This document shows positions 8,965 through 17,550 of a stretch of 64,000 bases of DNA, piece by piece. The notes below the pieces were generated by a model that worked only from the letters and a program-made list of their open reading frames with translations, was not told the DNA's origin and made no database searches. Made by a program: the position numbers and the translations under genes. The stretch's first letter is position 1; every line of letters begins with the position of its first letter. The stretch is from Xenorhabdus thuongxuanensis (GTDB lineage Bacteria; Pseudomonadota; Gammaproteobacteria; Enterobacterales; Enterobacteriaceae): NCBI RefSeq assembly GCF_001908095.1, contig NZ_MKGR01000006.1:107129-171128 (forward strand). Reading direction: 5' to 3'.

Positions 8965-11145
8965 TTATGCTGAGGGATGTATTTCTTGCTTATTCAGCGA
9001 TGCTTCTGTACCAAATTTATCGGTGCGTTTGCTTAATTCCCGTTTCACTGCATTGATGCAGGTCAACACGTCATTAGCGACATGGTGATTAACATTTGGA
9101 CGAATGGAGCCATTTTGAAAGAACATAATTCCTTCAGAGGGTTGACCGATACAAAAGACCAGCTCTTTTTCACCATGACAGTTAATAAACTGGAATTCAC
9201 GCGTGATATTGAAACTTGATATGGGATACTCAACACCATTCTGATCTTTATGAACCCAGCAGGATGCTATACCTTCGTTAAGAAGATTAGTAAATAGTTG
9301 GTTTTTGGCCTTTTTGACATCGAAGTTATGCAATTTAGCATCGATCATGGTGTCAAGTGTAGTCAAACTTCCAGGATCACTCAGGCTATGGAGATAGACG
9401 ATATTATCATCGATCTGGATATTTGATTTAGCATAAGTGACATCAACAATATTTGCTTCAATAAGAGCTTCAATTTTTTCCATGAGTTCAATGCAATTAC
9501 CGTTGGCCGCACGGTTATGTACAGCATAGAAATCTTTCAGCATCCAGTGATAGGAAGAAGGTGTGATTCCTCCAAAATCAACAGCATAAACAACACATTG
9601 ACGCAAATCGCGGAAAACGTCGTCACAAGCGCCTTTATATGGATTATCTAGATTACCTTGTTCTGATTGTAAGCGATCTAATTCCATGAATTTAAGAAGT
9701 TTGTTACGGTATGGTGTATTAGGACTAAAATTCATATGTGTAATGGGATCGACAATGAAATCCCAATTGAACAAATGTGCTTCAGGCTCGGTACTATGTC
9801 CCCAAGGACTGTTCATTGATGAGAGTTGTTGAACTAGCTGAATAATATTGTCGCTTTCTGCAACATTCTGACCATAAACAACATAGATAAATCGTTTAAC
9901 TGCGGATTCTATGGGAATATGTTGGATAAAGGTAGTGGTTTGATCATTAAGATAACGTCTAATTTTGAAAACAGTCTCTCTAGCCAAAATATCAACAGCT
10001 TTAGTCAAGAATTCAATCGCTGTATCTTTTTGCATGTTGTGTTGGTTATGACCAGAACTAAAAATATCCACTAATGGCCTAGTTTGCTCGAGCATGAGTT
10101 CTAATATTTCCTGACCAAATAGAATTCGGTAATAACATAGTTTGAGTTCTAGTAGTAGTACGGGAAAAATATGGCGATCAAAATCTAGCTGTTTTGAATG
10201 GTTGACAGGAGAACTATCCGAATGAGCAGGAGTGCCTAATTTTTCGCGAAGCTTATCCACAAGTTGACGTGTGTAAAAATACCCGTTGTGTTCATATTTT
10301 TGTAAATCAACTTCTTTGAAATTATGTGGGCGGCTGTAGGTGAAATACCCTGATCGACTAAGTGCGAAGATCTTTTTAGGCTCTTCCCCCGACGATTTAT
10401 ATTTTAGTTGGTTATTTTCACGGATAAACTTCCCGCCTTTATTTTCGGTATAGTAAAGCATTATATCAATGGCTGTAAGCCCCATACCTATAATACCAAT
10501 TCGTTTTTCTTGCCATTGTGTTACATCAAATAGAGGATAAGCAAAATTATAGTACTCTGTGCATGCTTGTAATTGTTTGGACAAAACGAAGTTATTCTTC
10601 AATTCTTGATGCCCAGTGGCGAGAATCACAATATCAAAGTTGTACTCTTCTGAGTTGGTTATTGTACTGAGTTTGTATCTATTACCTGATTCTTTTTTTA
10701 TACCATTGACTTCATCTTTTATAAGTTTTATATCAGCTCCAGCCGTCAATAGTTCATTGACCAAAGCATGAAAAATTTCTTTTAATGATTCGCCGTATAA
10801 TTCACGTGTAGGAAATTCGTCTGTATTCTTGTTATACCTTTCATCCCGAGTAAGAGAATATTTTCTTTTGCACCATTCATTGAAAGTTATATTAGTTGAT
10901 TTTGGGAAAAATCCACATATATTATTAGATTTATCGGGAGCATAAGCAAGCTGACCAACGATACGGTTTAGCATGCTGGTTTTAGGCTGCCGTGGAGAGT
11001 GTGCCCAACCAGAGCCGAAGTCACCATATTTATCAAATAGTGTTATACTTAGTTTTTGTTTTGGGTTTTCATTCAATATACCTAATAAACCATTAAGAAG
11101 ATACATACCATTAGGGCCACCCCCGATTATTGCAATACTAGTCAT
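8965..11145 (-). CDS. Large FAD/NAD(P)-binding flavoprotein, possible N-hydroxylase-like monooxygenase
   Basis: 726 residues from the start at 11145, which has GGAG six bases upstream; an ATG four codons earlier is possible. The N-terminus carries a Rossmann FAD motif (GGGPNG, residues 8-13). Near residue 175 an aspartate followed by three residues and LATGH resembles the D-x3-(L/F)ATGY fingerprint of flavin N-hydroxylating monooxygenases, with His for Tyr. A second dinucleotide fold, GMGLTA, follows near residue 218. The C-terminal half, from about residue 400, resembles nothing I recognise and makes the protein much longer than SidA/PvdA-type enzymes (about 450). It sits between pepM and the aminotransferase. 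Oxidation of the amine or of a carbon in a phosphonate intermediate is plausible, but the reaction is unknown. Confidence 0.7.
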   Translation of the reverse strand: MTSIAIIGGGPNGMYLLNGLLGILNENPKQKLSITLFDKYGDFGSGWAHSPRQPKTSMLNRIVGQLAYAPDKSNNICGFFPKSTNITFNEWCKRKYSLTRDERYNKNTDEFPTRELYGESLKEIFHALVNELLTAGADIKLIKDEVNGIKKESGNRYKLSTITNSEEYNFDIVILATGHQELKNNFVLSKQLQACTEYYNFAYPLFDVTQWQEKRIGIIGMGLTAIDIMLYYTENKGGKFIRENNQLKYKSSGEEPKKIFALSRSGYFTYSRPHNFKEVDLQKYEHNGYFYTRQLVDKLREKLGTPAHSDSSPVNHSKQLDFDRHIFPVLLLELKLCYYRILFGQEILELMLEQTRPLVDIFSSGHNQHNMQKDTAIEFLTKAVDILARETVFKIRRYLNDQTTTFIQHIPIESAVKRFIYVVYGQNVAESDNIIQLVQQLSSMNSPWGHSTEPEAHLFNWDFIVDPITHMNFSPNTPYRNKLLKFMELDRLQSEQGNLDNPYKGACDDVFRDLRQCVVYAVDFGGITPSSYHWMLKDFYAVHNRAANGNCIELMEKIEALIEANIVDVTYAKSNIQIDDNIVYLHSLSDPGSLTTLDTMIDAKLHNFDVKKAKNQLFTNLLNEGIASCWVHKDQNGVEYPISSFNITREFQFINCHGEKELVFCIGQPSEGIMFFQNGSIRPNVNHHVANDVLTCINAVKRELSKRTDKFGTEASLNKQEIHPSA

Positions 11146-11229
11146 TTCATTCTCCATGTTTTAGCCGAATATGGGGATATATCCATGATGAAAAGGATAT
11201 AAAAAATCTTTTAAAAATTTTTTCTATTT

Positions 11230-12087
11230 TTAATTTGAAGAGTTATATAATTTTTCTAATTTATCTATATTCCTCTCGTTAGTTAATTCAAATAATTCTT
11301 CTAATGTTGAAACATTGTGTTCTACATTTATAAGAGATTTTTCATTGTAAATTTTTTCTGCAGTTTTTTTCATACTGTAAATAGAACTCCTGATGAGATG
11401 ATTCGCCCAGATTAAATTATCAATACCATGATAAATAAACTCTGAATATCTTGTATTGTAATATTTTGTTGGAACTGCAAATAGAGGTAGCTTTCCTCCC
11501 CAATGTTGAGAAAATTCAAATACTTCAATTGCAGTGTTTTTCTTTGAGTGAATAAGAATAGCATCGGCACCTGCTTGCCTATATGCTTCAGCTCGCTCCA
11601 AAGCTTCTGTCATAGGTTTGCCGGAAATTAACGCTTCCACTCTAGCGACCAGTGTGAAATTACTTCCTCCTTCATCCTTAGCTGCTTTGATTTTATTACA
11701 AAATTCTTCAATGGGTGCGAGTTCCTGCTTTTCGCCGATGAAAGAATTTATTTTGGGAAAAAGTTTATCTTCAATACACAGGGCATTGATAGAAATTTGA
11801 GTGAGCTTTTTTACAAAGCGTATTACATTTAGATAATTACCAAATCCTGAATCACCGTCAACTAGTATTGGAATATTAACATTGTCTGACATTTGCTCTA
11901 GTGCACTGAGCACTTGTGTCCACGAAGCTTCATTACGATCAGAAAGCCCCATTGAAGCGCTAATAGAAAGCCCCGATGCCCAAATAGCTTCAAAGCCAGC
12001 CTGTTCGACAATTTTTGCACTTAATCCATTATGTGCTTCCATAAATTGTGTTTGTTTTTTGTTTTTTAATCTTTCTTGAATATTCAT
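11230..12087 (-). CDS. pepM: Phosphoenolpyruvate phosphomutase (phosphonate C-P bond formation)
   Basis: 285 residues of the isocitrate lyase/PEP mutase superfamily. PepM rearranges phosphoenolpyruvate into phosphonopyruvate and is the entry enzyme of nearly all phosphonate biosynthesis. The diagnostic EDKx5NS motif is exact (EDK at 106-108, NS at 114-115). Also present are GLSDRNEAS with Asp50, the Mg-binding DGD at 77-79, and VARVEALISG with the arginine and glutamate of the phosphate site. The KKCGH cysteine loop of isocitrate lyases is absent, which argues against a lyase. A TAGGAG ribosome site precedes the start. The reaction strongly favours PEP, so a following step must pull it; no phosphonopyruvate decarboxylase is present, and the adjacent dehydrogenase is the likely candidate. 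Confidence 0.94.
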   Translation of the reverse strand: MNIQERLKNKKQTQFMEAHNGLSAKIVEQAGFEAIWASGLSISASMGLSDRNEASWTQVLSALEQMSDNVNIPILVDGDSGFGNYLNVIRFVKKLTQISINALCIEDKLFPKINSFIGEKQELAPIEEFCNKIKAAKDEGGSNFTLVARVEALISGKPMTEALERAEAYRQAGADAILIHSKKNTAIEVFEFSQHWGGKLPLFAVPTKYYNTRYSEFIYHGIDNLIWANHLIRSSIYSMKKTAEKIYNEKSLINVEHNVSTLEELFELTNERNIDKLEKLYNSSN

Positions 12088-12158
12088 TATTACAACTCCT
12101 AGATTATGGCTTATCTGTTATTTTTTTAGTTACATTTAATAATGATTAACTAATATGT

Positions 12159-13088
12159 TTATTTTAAAATTTTCTCCTCTAGAAATTGGATGATTAGATC
12201 AGAAATTTTTTCTTGTGATTCATTTGTCATCGCACCAATATGTGGCGTACCAATGAAATTATCTAAAGTGAATAATGGAGAGAATTGACCTTCACGTTCG
12301 AAAACATCACTGGCTGCACCATAAATATCTCCATTAACCAGCGACCGATAAAGGTCTTGTTCAGAAACCACACCACCTCTGGCAACATTGATCAAAATTG
12401 ATGTTGGTTGCAAATAGCATAGGTTATTTTTGTTTAGTAGATTTTTTGTCGATTCAATGTATGGACAACAGACGACTAGTATGTCGTTAAATGCCATCAA
12501 AACATCAAGGTTATCAAATAAAGTGATACCTTTTGTTTTCAGATCAGCTGCACGTTCTGCGGTGTAATGAGAAACTGTACAAGAAACCTGCATGTCATAT
12601 CCTTTGGCAATGCGGGCAATTTCTTGTCCTATACTACCAAAACCGATCAGTCCTAAACTTTTATTGGTCAGCTCAAAGCCCATCAGTAGTTTTTTATTCC
12701 AAATGTTGGCTTCTATTTCTGTACTTGCATGTTTTATATGACGAAAAAGACAATGTATTAAGCCAAAGCTGAGTTCTGCTACAGCTCTGGAATTAGTGCT
12801 CGGTGTGTTGTAAAACAAGATATCTGTCTCACGTAAAGACTGTAGATCGATGTTATCGACTCCTGTCCCAGCTCGTATAATTGCCCGTAAATGCTTTGCT
12901 TGCTCAATAAATTTACTGCTTACTTGTGCCCCACTGCGGAGTATTAAGACGTCGTATTTTTTAATGCAATCTATTAATTCTTGTTGTGTAATGGGATGTT
13001 TTATCGTAACGATAAAGTTCTTCTCCATATAATTTCTTAATTTTATATGGATGGGATCTACAATTAGGATTCTCAATTTAGAGGCCAT
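12159..13088 (-). CDS. D-3-phosphoglycerate-dehydrogenase-like 2-hydroxyacid dehydrogenase, candidate phosphonopyruvate reductase
   Basis: 309 residues of the D-isomer 2-hydroxyacid dehydrogenase family, without the C-terminal ACT domain of SerA. The NAD-binding loop GFGSIG is near residue 152, the catalytic arginine in NVARGGVV near 233, the glutamate in DVFERE, and the catalytic histidine in GTPHIGAMTNE near 283. The start overlaps the ArgC-like gene by 11 bp and pepM follows after 71 bp. Phosphonopyruvate is a 2-keto acid that resembles 3-phosphohydroxypyruvate without the bridging oxygen, so reduction to 3-phosphonolactate is the simplest role. That would also drive the PepM equilibrium. 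Family call firm, substrate inferred. Confidence 0.85.
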   Translation of the reverse strand: MASKLRILIVDPIHIKLRNYMEKNFIVTIKHPITQQELIDCIKKYDVLILRSGAQVSSKFIEQAKHLRAIIRAGTGVDNIDLQSLRETDILFYNTPSTNSRAVAELSFGLIHCLFRHIKHASTEIEANIWNKKLLMGFELTNKSLGLIGFGSIGQEIARIAKGYDMQVSCTVSHYTAERAADLKTKGITLFDNLDVLMAFNDILVVCCPYIESTKNLLNKNNLCYLQPTSILINVARGGVVSEQDLYRSLVNGDIYGAASDVFEREGQFSPLFTLDNFIGTPHIGAMTNESQEKISDLIIQFLEEKILK

Positions 13089-14145
13089 AGCGTGTTAATC
13101 CTGTGGATTCTTTGATATTTAGCATGAGGTTCATATTTTGAATGGCGGTTCCTGCTGCACCTTTGACTAAATTATCGATGACGCTGACAATACGTAATTC
13201 ACGGGTTTTTGGGACGATATCAATAGAGATATGGCAGGAATTTGAACCAATGACTTTGGCAAGTTGAGGATAAATACTGTAATCCTTTTCAATACCTTGA
13301 GAACCTTGATTTAATCCAATAATAGAAACAAATTGATTAGCTTGATAATAGGTTTGTAAATACTTCAGAATCTGAAACCTGTCATATCTTATTTCGGTAT
13401 TTAATTTCATGGCTTGTACCATGAAAATGCCTCTGGCAAAATTTCCATGTGAAGTAATTAATGAAATATTTGCTAGTTTCCCCGTGGTTTCTTTAATAAT
13501 ATTTTCTATTTCATCAGTATGGCGGTGGCCATTGAGGGAATAGGCTAGCATGTTGCCAAACTGATTGTAATGAAGTAATTCTTTCTTATAAGAACTTCCG
13601 GCTCCTGAAGTTCCGTTAACGGCACTAATAAAAATTGTGTCGGTATTTATTATATTTTCTTTAATCAGGGGAATCAAACCACACAAAGCTGCATTGACAT
13701 AGCATCCAGGATTAGCAATATAGTGACTTTTTTTGATAATTTCTCTGTATTCTTCAATATAACCGTAAGTGAATTTCTTTTGTAATTCCTTTGCTCCATG
13801 TGGTCTTCCATAGATTTCTTCAAAATGAGCGGGATCCGTAAAGCGGAAGTCAGCACCTAAGTCAATGATCTTGGCATTGGTATGGCTGAAGGAGAGGGCT
13901 ACAGCATGTGATTCACCAGATGGTAAGCAAAGGAATATAACATCAGGCTCTACATGTTGTATTTCTTCTAATGTATATGTTTTTTTAGCAATGCCTATTA
14001 GATTAGGATGTAACGATTCAAGATCGATATTCATTTCTCGAGAGATGGGATAAATTTCTTTCACATAGGGGTGGGAAGTTAATAAACGAATAACTTCACA
14101 TCCAGTCCAACCTGTTGCGCCGATAACAAATACTGTAATTTTCAT
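13078..14145 (-). CDS. ArgC-like acyl-phosphate reductase (semialdehyde dehydrogenase)
   Basis: 355 residues resembling N-acetyl-gamma-glutamyl-phosphate reductase, which reduces an acyl phosphate to an aldehyde with NADPH. Seen: IGATGWTG at residues 8-15 (NADP loop), the catalytic cysteine in NPGCYVNAA near residue 147, NGTSGAGS, GHRHTDEIE, and NLVKGAAGTAIQN near the C-terminus. No argB or other arginine gene is nearby; instead its partners are a PGK-like kinase and a class III aminotransferase. It overlaps both neighbours (ATGA with the zinc dehydrogenase, 11 bp with the PGDH-like gene), so translation is coupled. I infer reduction of a phosphonate acyl phosphate to the aldehyde rather than arginine synthesis. 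Confidence 0.85.
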   Translation of the reverse strand: MKITVFVIGATGWTGCEVIRLLTSHPYVKEIYPISREMNIDLESLHPNLIGIAKKTYTLEEIQHVEPDVIFLCLPSGESHAVALSFSHTNAKIIDLGADFRFTDPAHFEEIYGRPHGAKELQKKFTYGYIEEYREIIKKSHYIANPGCYVNAALCGLIPLIKENIINTDTIFISAVNGTSGAGSSYKKELLHYNQFGNMLAYSLNGHRHTDEIENIIKETTGKLANISLITSHGNFARGIFMVQAMKLNTEIRYDRFQILKYLQTYYQANQFVSIIGLNQGSQGIEKDYSIYPQLAKVIGSNSCHISIDIVPKTRELRIVSVIDNLVKGAAGTAIQNMNLMLNIKESTGLTRYGL

Positions 14146-15149
14146 TCTAAATGTCCTATTGATTCAATTAATACTTTTCCGTTTGAATATCCAGTAAGCA
14201 TGTAATCTTTAAGCTTATTGAAATGAATTTTAGTAGTAATTATTTTTTCTAATTTTGAGCGCTTGGCTGTAGCGTTATTCAGAATGTCAACAGCTTTGTG
14301 TAAATCATCGGGAATACTTAGGAATGAACCACTGATTTTTAATTCCTTGCGTACAATAATATTCATGTCAAATTGGCTGATAGTGTCAAAATATGAAATT
14401 AACAATATAGTACTGCCAATGGCCATTAGTCGAAGTATTTGGCTGAAATTCAATTGACTTCCACCTGCGACAATCATTATATCAAAGTGATTTTTTGTTA
14501 ATGCGGCGTATTCATCAATTGTGGTGAATCCGAGTCCTGCAACAAAATCTCGTCTGGTTGGATTTTTTTCTACGAAAACTATATCGCAGGCACCGTAAGT
14601 TTCCTGACAGACAATGGCACTTAGCTGACCCATTGCTCCTGCACCAATAATTAATATTTTTGTCGTAGGAATAATACTAACTTTGTTAACTGCATGTATA
14701 ACAATGCTAAGAGGTTCAGCGAGAACGAATAAATGTGAATCTGAATCATCAGGAAGAGATACTAATGAACTGTGATGAACAACCATGTGTTTAGAGAATG
14801 CACCACCACTACCTGCGGTATTATAAGTGATCTTTTTTAAACAGTGATTATAACGTTTAATCTGACATAATTCACAATTCCCACAATAACCATAAGATAG
14901 TGCTGTTACGAGTTGTTGGTCTTTAAATCTTGAAATATTGTTGGTATTTGTTACTCTGCCAATAAATTCATGACCAAGAATGGCTGGATATTGTTTGTAA
15001 GGGTGATTTCCGTGGAGAACCATATAATCTGAACCACAAATAGTTGCTTGTTGAATTTCCAGTAATAAAAAACCAGGTTTGAGTTCGGATAGAGATTCTT
15101 GTTGATAAGATTGATAGTCTTTTTCTATGCATATTAGAGAATAATTCAT
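14142..15149 (-). CDS. Zinc-dependent medium-chain alcohol dehydrogenase
   Basis: 335 residues of the MDR family related to threonine, sorbitol and xylitol dehydrogenases. Catalytic zinc ligands are seen in TICGSDYMVLHG (Cys near residue 38) and GHE near 60. The four structural-zinc cysteines occur as GYCGNCELCQ plus the Cys of YNHC. The NAD(P) fold GAGAMGQLSA is near residue 170. The gene overlaps the iron-type dehydrogenase upstream and the ArgC-like gene downstream by 4 bp each, so it is tightly part of the operon. It probably oxidises or reduces a hydroxyl or aldehyde of the phosphonate intermediate; which one cannot be told from the sequence. Confidence 0.83.
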   Translation of the reverse strand: MNYSLICIEKDYQSYQQESLSELKPGFLLLEIQQATICGSDYMVLHGNHPYKQYPAILGHEFIGRVTNTNNISRFKDQQLVTALSYGYCGNCELCQIKRYNHCLKKITYNTAGSGGAFSKHMVVHHSSLVSLPDDSDSHLFVLAEPLSIVIHAVNKVSIIPTTKILIIGAGAMGQLSAIVCQETYGACDIVFVEKNPTRRDFVAGLGFTTIDEYAALTKNHFDIMIVAGGSQLNFSQILRLMAIGSTILLISYFDTISQFDMNIIVRKELKISGSFLSIPDDLHKAVDILNNATAKRSKLEKIITTKIHFNKLKDYMLTGYSNGKVLIESIGHLE

Positions 15150-16306
15150 GATTTTTTCCCTGAGTAATTAATAGCCAATAGATTTATTACCTCGTTACCT
15201 ATTTTATTTACTAAAGGATCATTGATAATATTGCCTTTTATCCTTTTTGAAATATCTGTTGGTGTCATATCTAACATTTTTAGTGTATCTATCAAAGTAT
15301 TTAATTTTAATTTTCTGAGTATTTTTTCAACGTATTTATTTAGTGGCATACCTTGCGTAATATTGTTGGGTAAGGGTTTTTCGACATGGTATTCAATCAA
15401 GAATTTTATCCACTCTGGATAAAATGCGGCCAAACCAGCACCATGAGATAATTTATATATAGGAGATAAGGCTTGTTCAAATCGATGAGGTAAACAAGTA
15501 CTGTTATGGCAAACGCAGATGCCTCCCAATAAAGCAACATAAGCGATATCATCGTAAAATTGATCGTCAATATTACCTTTGGCGTATTTATCTACAATAT
15601 TATTAATTAAAGATAGTGCTTCTAAGGCGAATAATTCAATAAACCTGTTTTGCTTAACGGCTTGAATAGCTTCAAAAGCATGAGTAAAGCTATCGAATAT
15701 CGTTTCGCGTAAGACATTATCAGGTAATGTATGACCCAGAGTCGAGTCAATCAGGGCGATGTCTGGAAAAATAGCCCTTCCTCGGACACCATCTTTATTA
15801 CCATTACTACTATCTAGAATGATTGCACCTTTGGTTACCTCTGAACCTGTTCCAAATGTGGTGGGAACTGCGATATGAAATAGCTTTTTGTTCACGTGTT
15901 CAAAGGTACTACCGACTAAGGTTTCAAGTTGTACTGATTCATCGACACAGATTGAAGCAGCTTTACCTAAATCGAGAATGTTTCCCCCACCCACTGAAAT
16001 CAGAGAATCAAAATTTTCACTGGATAAACGTTTTTTTATTTTCAACAATTCTTGAGTTGATGCTTTGGTATGACTTTCTATAATATAAGGAGTTATTTTT
16101 ATTCCTGTTATTGAATTTATTTTGTTAAATAAGCTCATCAGAGTTGGTAATCGTTCTAATGTCCCTTGCGAAATAATTAATAAGGTTTTAGTAAGTTTGT
16201 TTTCTTTAAGATATAGGAATAATTTTTCTAATGAGTGCTTTTCGAAAATTATTTTTGTTGGCAAGTAAAATGATATGCTGTAATTGTTTTTTGATATTGT
16301 ATTCAT
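15146..16306 (-). CDS. Iron-type (group III) alcohol dehydrogenase, PhpC-like
   Basis: First gene of the operon: 386 residues from the start at 16306, which has an AGGG ribosome site; an ATG four codons earlier also fits. Fe-ADH landmarks are SVGGGNILDLGKA near residue 102 (NAD-binding GGGxxxDxxK), AVPTTFGTGSEVT, and the metal histidines in SFTHAFEA and in LSHGAGLAAFYP. In several phosphonate pathways a member of this family (PhpC and relatives) reduces phosphonoacetaldehyde to hydroxyethylphosphonate. No decarboxylase to make phosphonoacetaldehyde is visible here, so it more likely reduces another phosphonate aldehyde, for example 2-hydroxy-3-phosphonopropanal. The DNA is very AT-rich. Confidence 0.85.
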   Translation of the reverse strand: MNTISKNNYSISFYLPTKIIFEKHSLEKLFLYLKENKLTKTLLIISQGTLERLPTLMSLFNKINSITGIKITPYIIESHTKASTQELLKIKKRLSSENFDSLISVGGGNILDLGKAASICVDESVQLETLVGSTFEHVNKKLFHIAVPTTFGTGSEVTKGAIILDSSNGNKDGVRGRAIFPDIALIDSTLGHTLPDNVLRETIFDSFTHAFEAIQAVKQNRFIELFALEALSLINNIVDKYAKGNIDDQFYDDIAYVALLGGICVCHNSTCLPHRFEQALSPIYKLSHGAGLAAFYPEWIKFLIEYHVEKPLPNNITQGMPLNKYVEKILRKLKLNTLIDTLKMLDMTPTDISKRIKGNIINDPLVNKIGNEVINLLAINYSGKKS

Positions 16307-16684
16307 GCCTGCCCTCATAATTTTTAATGTTAGTGTAAATAAAGTTAATTACCATAATTAGTAATTCTTAGTGAAGAGTAATAATTTTTATTTATATTAG
16401 TACTACGCTTTATTTTTTATTTTTTGGTAAGTGTGTTCTTTTTTTACTAAATTTATAATTGTTGCTGAGTGTTTAAGAGGTTATTTCTCTTAAGTTATAC
16501 CATGTTGTTTTTTTGTTTCAATGTTGATTTGAAAAAAAATCATATTTTTTCTTCATGTTTTTTATTTATATTTTTTATATTTTGTTTTTGTTTTATTTTA
16601 ATATATCCAATAGATTTCTGATTTTATACTAATCGCCATTGAAGATGCTTGATTTCTTATCCAAATCAGATCATGCTTGCAACC
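16307..16684. promoter_or_regulatory. Promoter region of the phosphonate operon
   Basis: About 375 bp of extremely AT-rich DNA with long T-runs between the first operon gene and the IS630 remnant. It contains no open frame of note. The operon promoter must lie here unless transcription enters from the IS side. The composition fits silencing by H-NS-type proteins, which is inference. I could not identify a single convincing -35/-10 pair. Confidence 0.5.
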
Positions 16685-17546
16685 ATGAAAATTCCTCTGA
16701 CACCAAAACAAAAACGCGCCCTTGAATTGATGCATGATACCACGCGTGACAGTCGAGTCTGTGATCGCATCAAGGCCGTGCTTTTGGCCTCCGAAGGCTG
16801 GACAGCTCAGATGATAGCCCAGGCCTTGCGTATTCATGAAAGTACGGTCAGCCGTCACCTAAAAGATTTCATCGCTCAGGAAAAGCTGACGCCGGAAAAT
16901 GGGGGCTCTGAAAGCTGTCTCTCTGCCGAACAACCCGCTGACCTGATTGAATATTTGACCACCAATTTGATGCATACCACAACCCAAATTGTGGCCTATG
17001 TCCAGGCACGTTGGCAGGTGTCTTTCAGCGTGGGCGGCATGACGAAATGGCTTCACCCCAGGGTTTCAGCTATAAAAAGCCAAAGGGAGTGCCTCATAAA
17101 TTCGATGCGGATAAACAGCAGCAATTTATTGATGACTACAAGGTGCTGAAAGACAGGGCGGCTCAGAATGAACCGATCCTGTTTATTGATGCGGTGCATC
17201 CTTCACAGTCCACAAAGCTCAGCTATGGCTGGATGAAAGCAGGGAAAAATCAGGTAAAAGGGGTTGAAACCACCGGCAGTCGTACCCGTCTCAATATTCT
17301 GGGCGCGCTGAATTTACAACGGATTGAAGACCCGTGATCCGTGAATATCCAGGTATCAATGCTGAAAATATTGCATATTTCTTCGGTGCGCTCCGGGAAA
17401 CTTACCCGCTTTCGCAAAAAATCCACCTCATTCTGGATGGAGCGGGTTACCACCGAGCCGAGTTGGTGAAAGATATTGCGTATGTCCTTAATATTGAATT
17501 GCATTACCTCCCGCCTTACAGCCCAAACCTCAATCCGATAGAATAA
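16685..17546 (+). mobile_element. IS630-family transposase remnant (two frameshifts, truncated)
   Basis: Three reading frames together spell an IS630/Tc1-like transposase: an N-terminal helix-turn-helix part (16685 to about 17053), a middle part with the first catalytic Asp in LFIDAVHP (to 17337), and an end part with the second Asp in LILDGAGYH and the glutamate in NLNPIE (to 17546). Each frame change fits loss of one base. The frame stops right after the DDE glutamate, so the usual C-terminal tail is missing and the right end is lost 5 bp from the hpaC stop. Terminal inverted repeats could not be recognised. It marks the boundary between the phosphonate operon and the hpa cluster and is not mobile in itself. 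Confidence 0.85.
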
Positions 17547-17550
17547 TACT

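Noticed and set aside
11230..12087. Isocitrate or methylisocitrate lyase (PrpB-like)
   Set aside because: Same superfamily, but the exact EDKx5NS motif of PepM is present and the lyase KKCGH cysteine loop is absent; the neighbours also fit phosphonate synthesis.
13078..14145. Arginine biosynthesis gene argC
   Set aside because: The fold and motifs match ArgC, but no arg gene is nearby and the gene overlaps phosphonate-operon genes on both sides.
4890..16306. Known phosphinothricin, FR-900098 or pantaphos-type cluster
   Set aside because: The decarboxylase, hydroxyethylphosphonate dioxygenase, nucleotidyltransferase, aconitase-like and isopropylmalate-dehydratase-like genes expected for these are absent.
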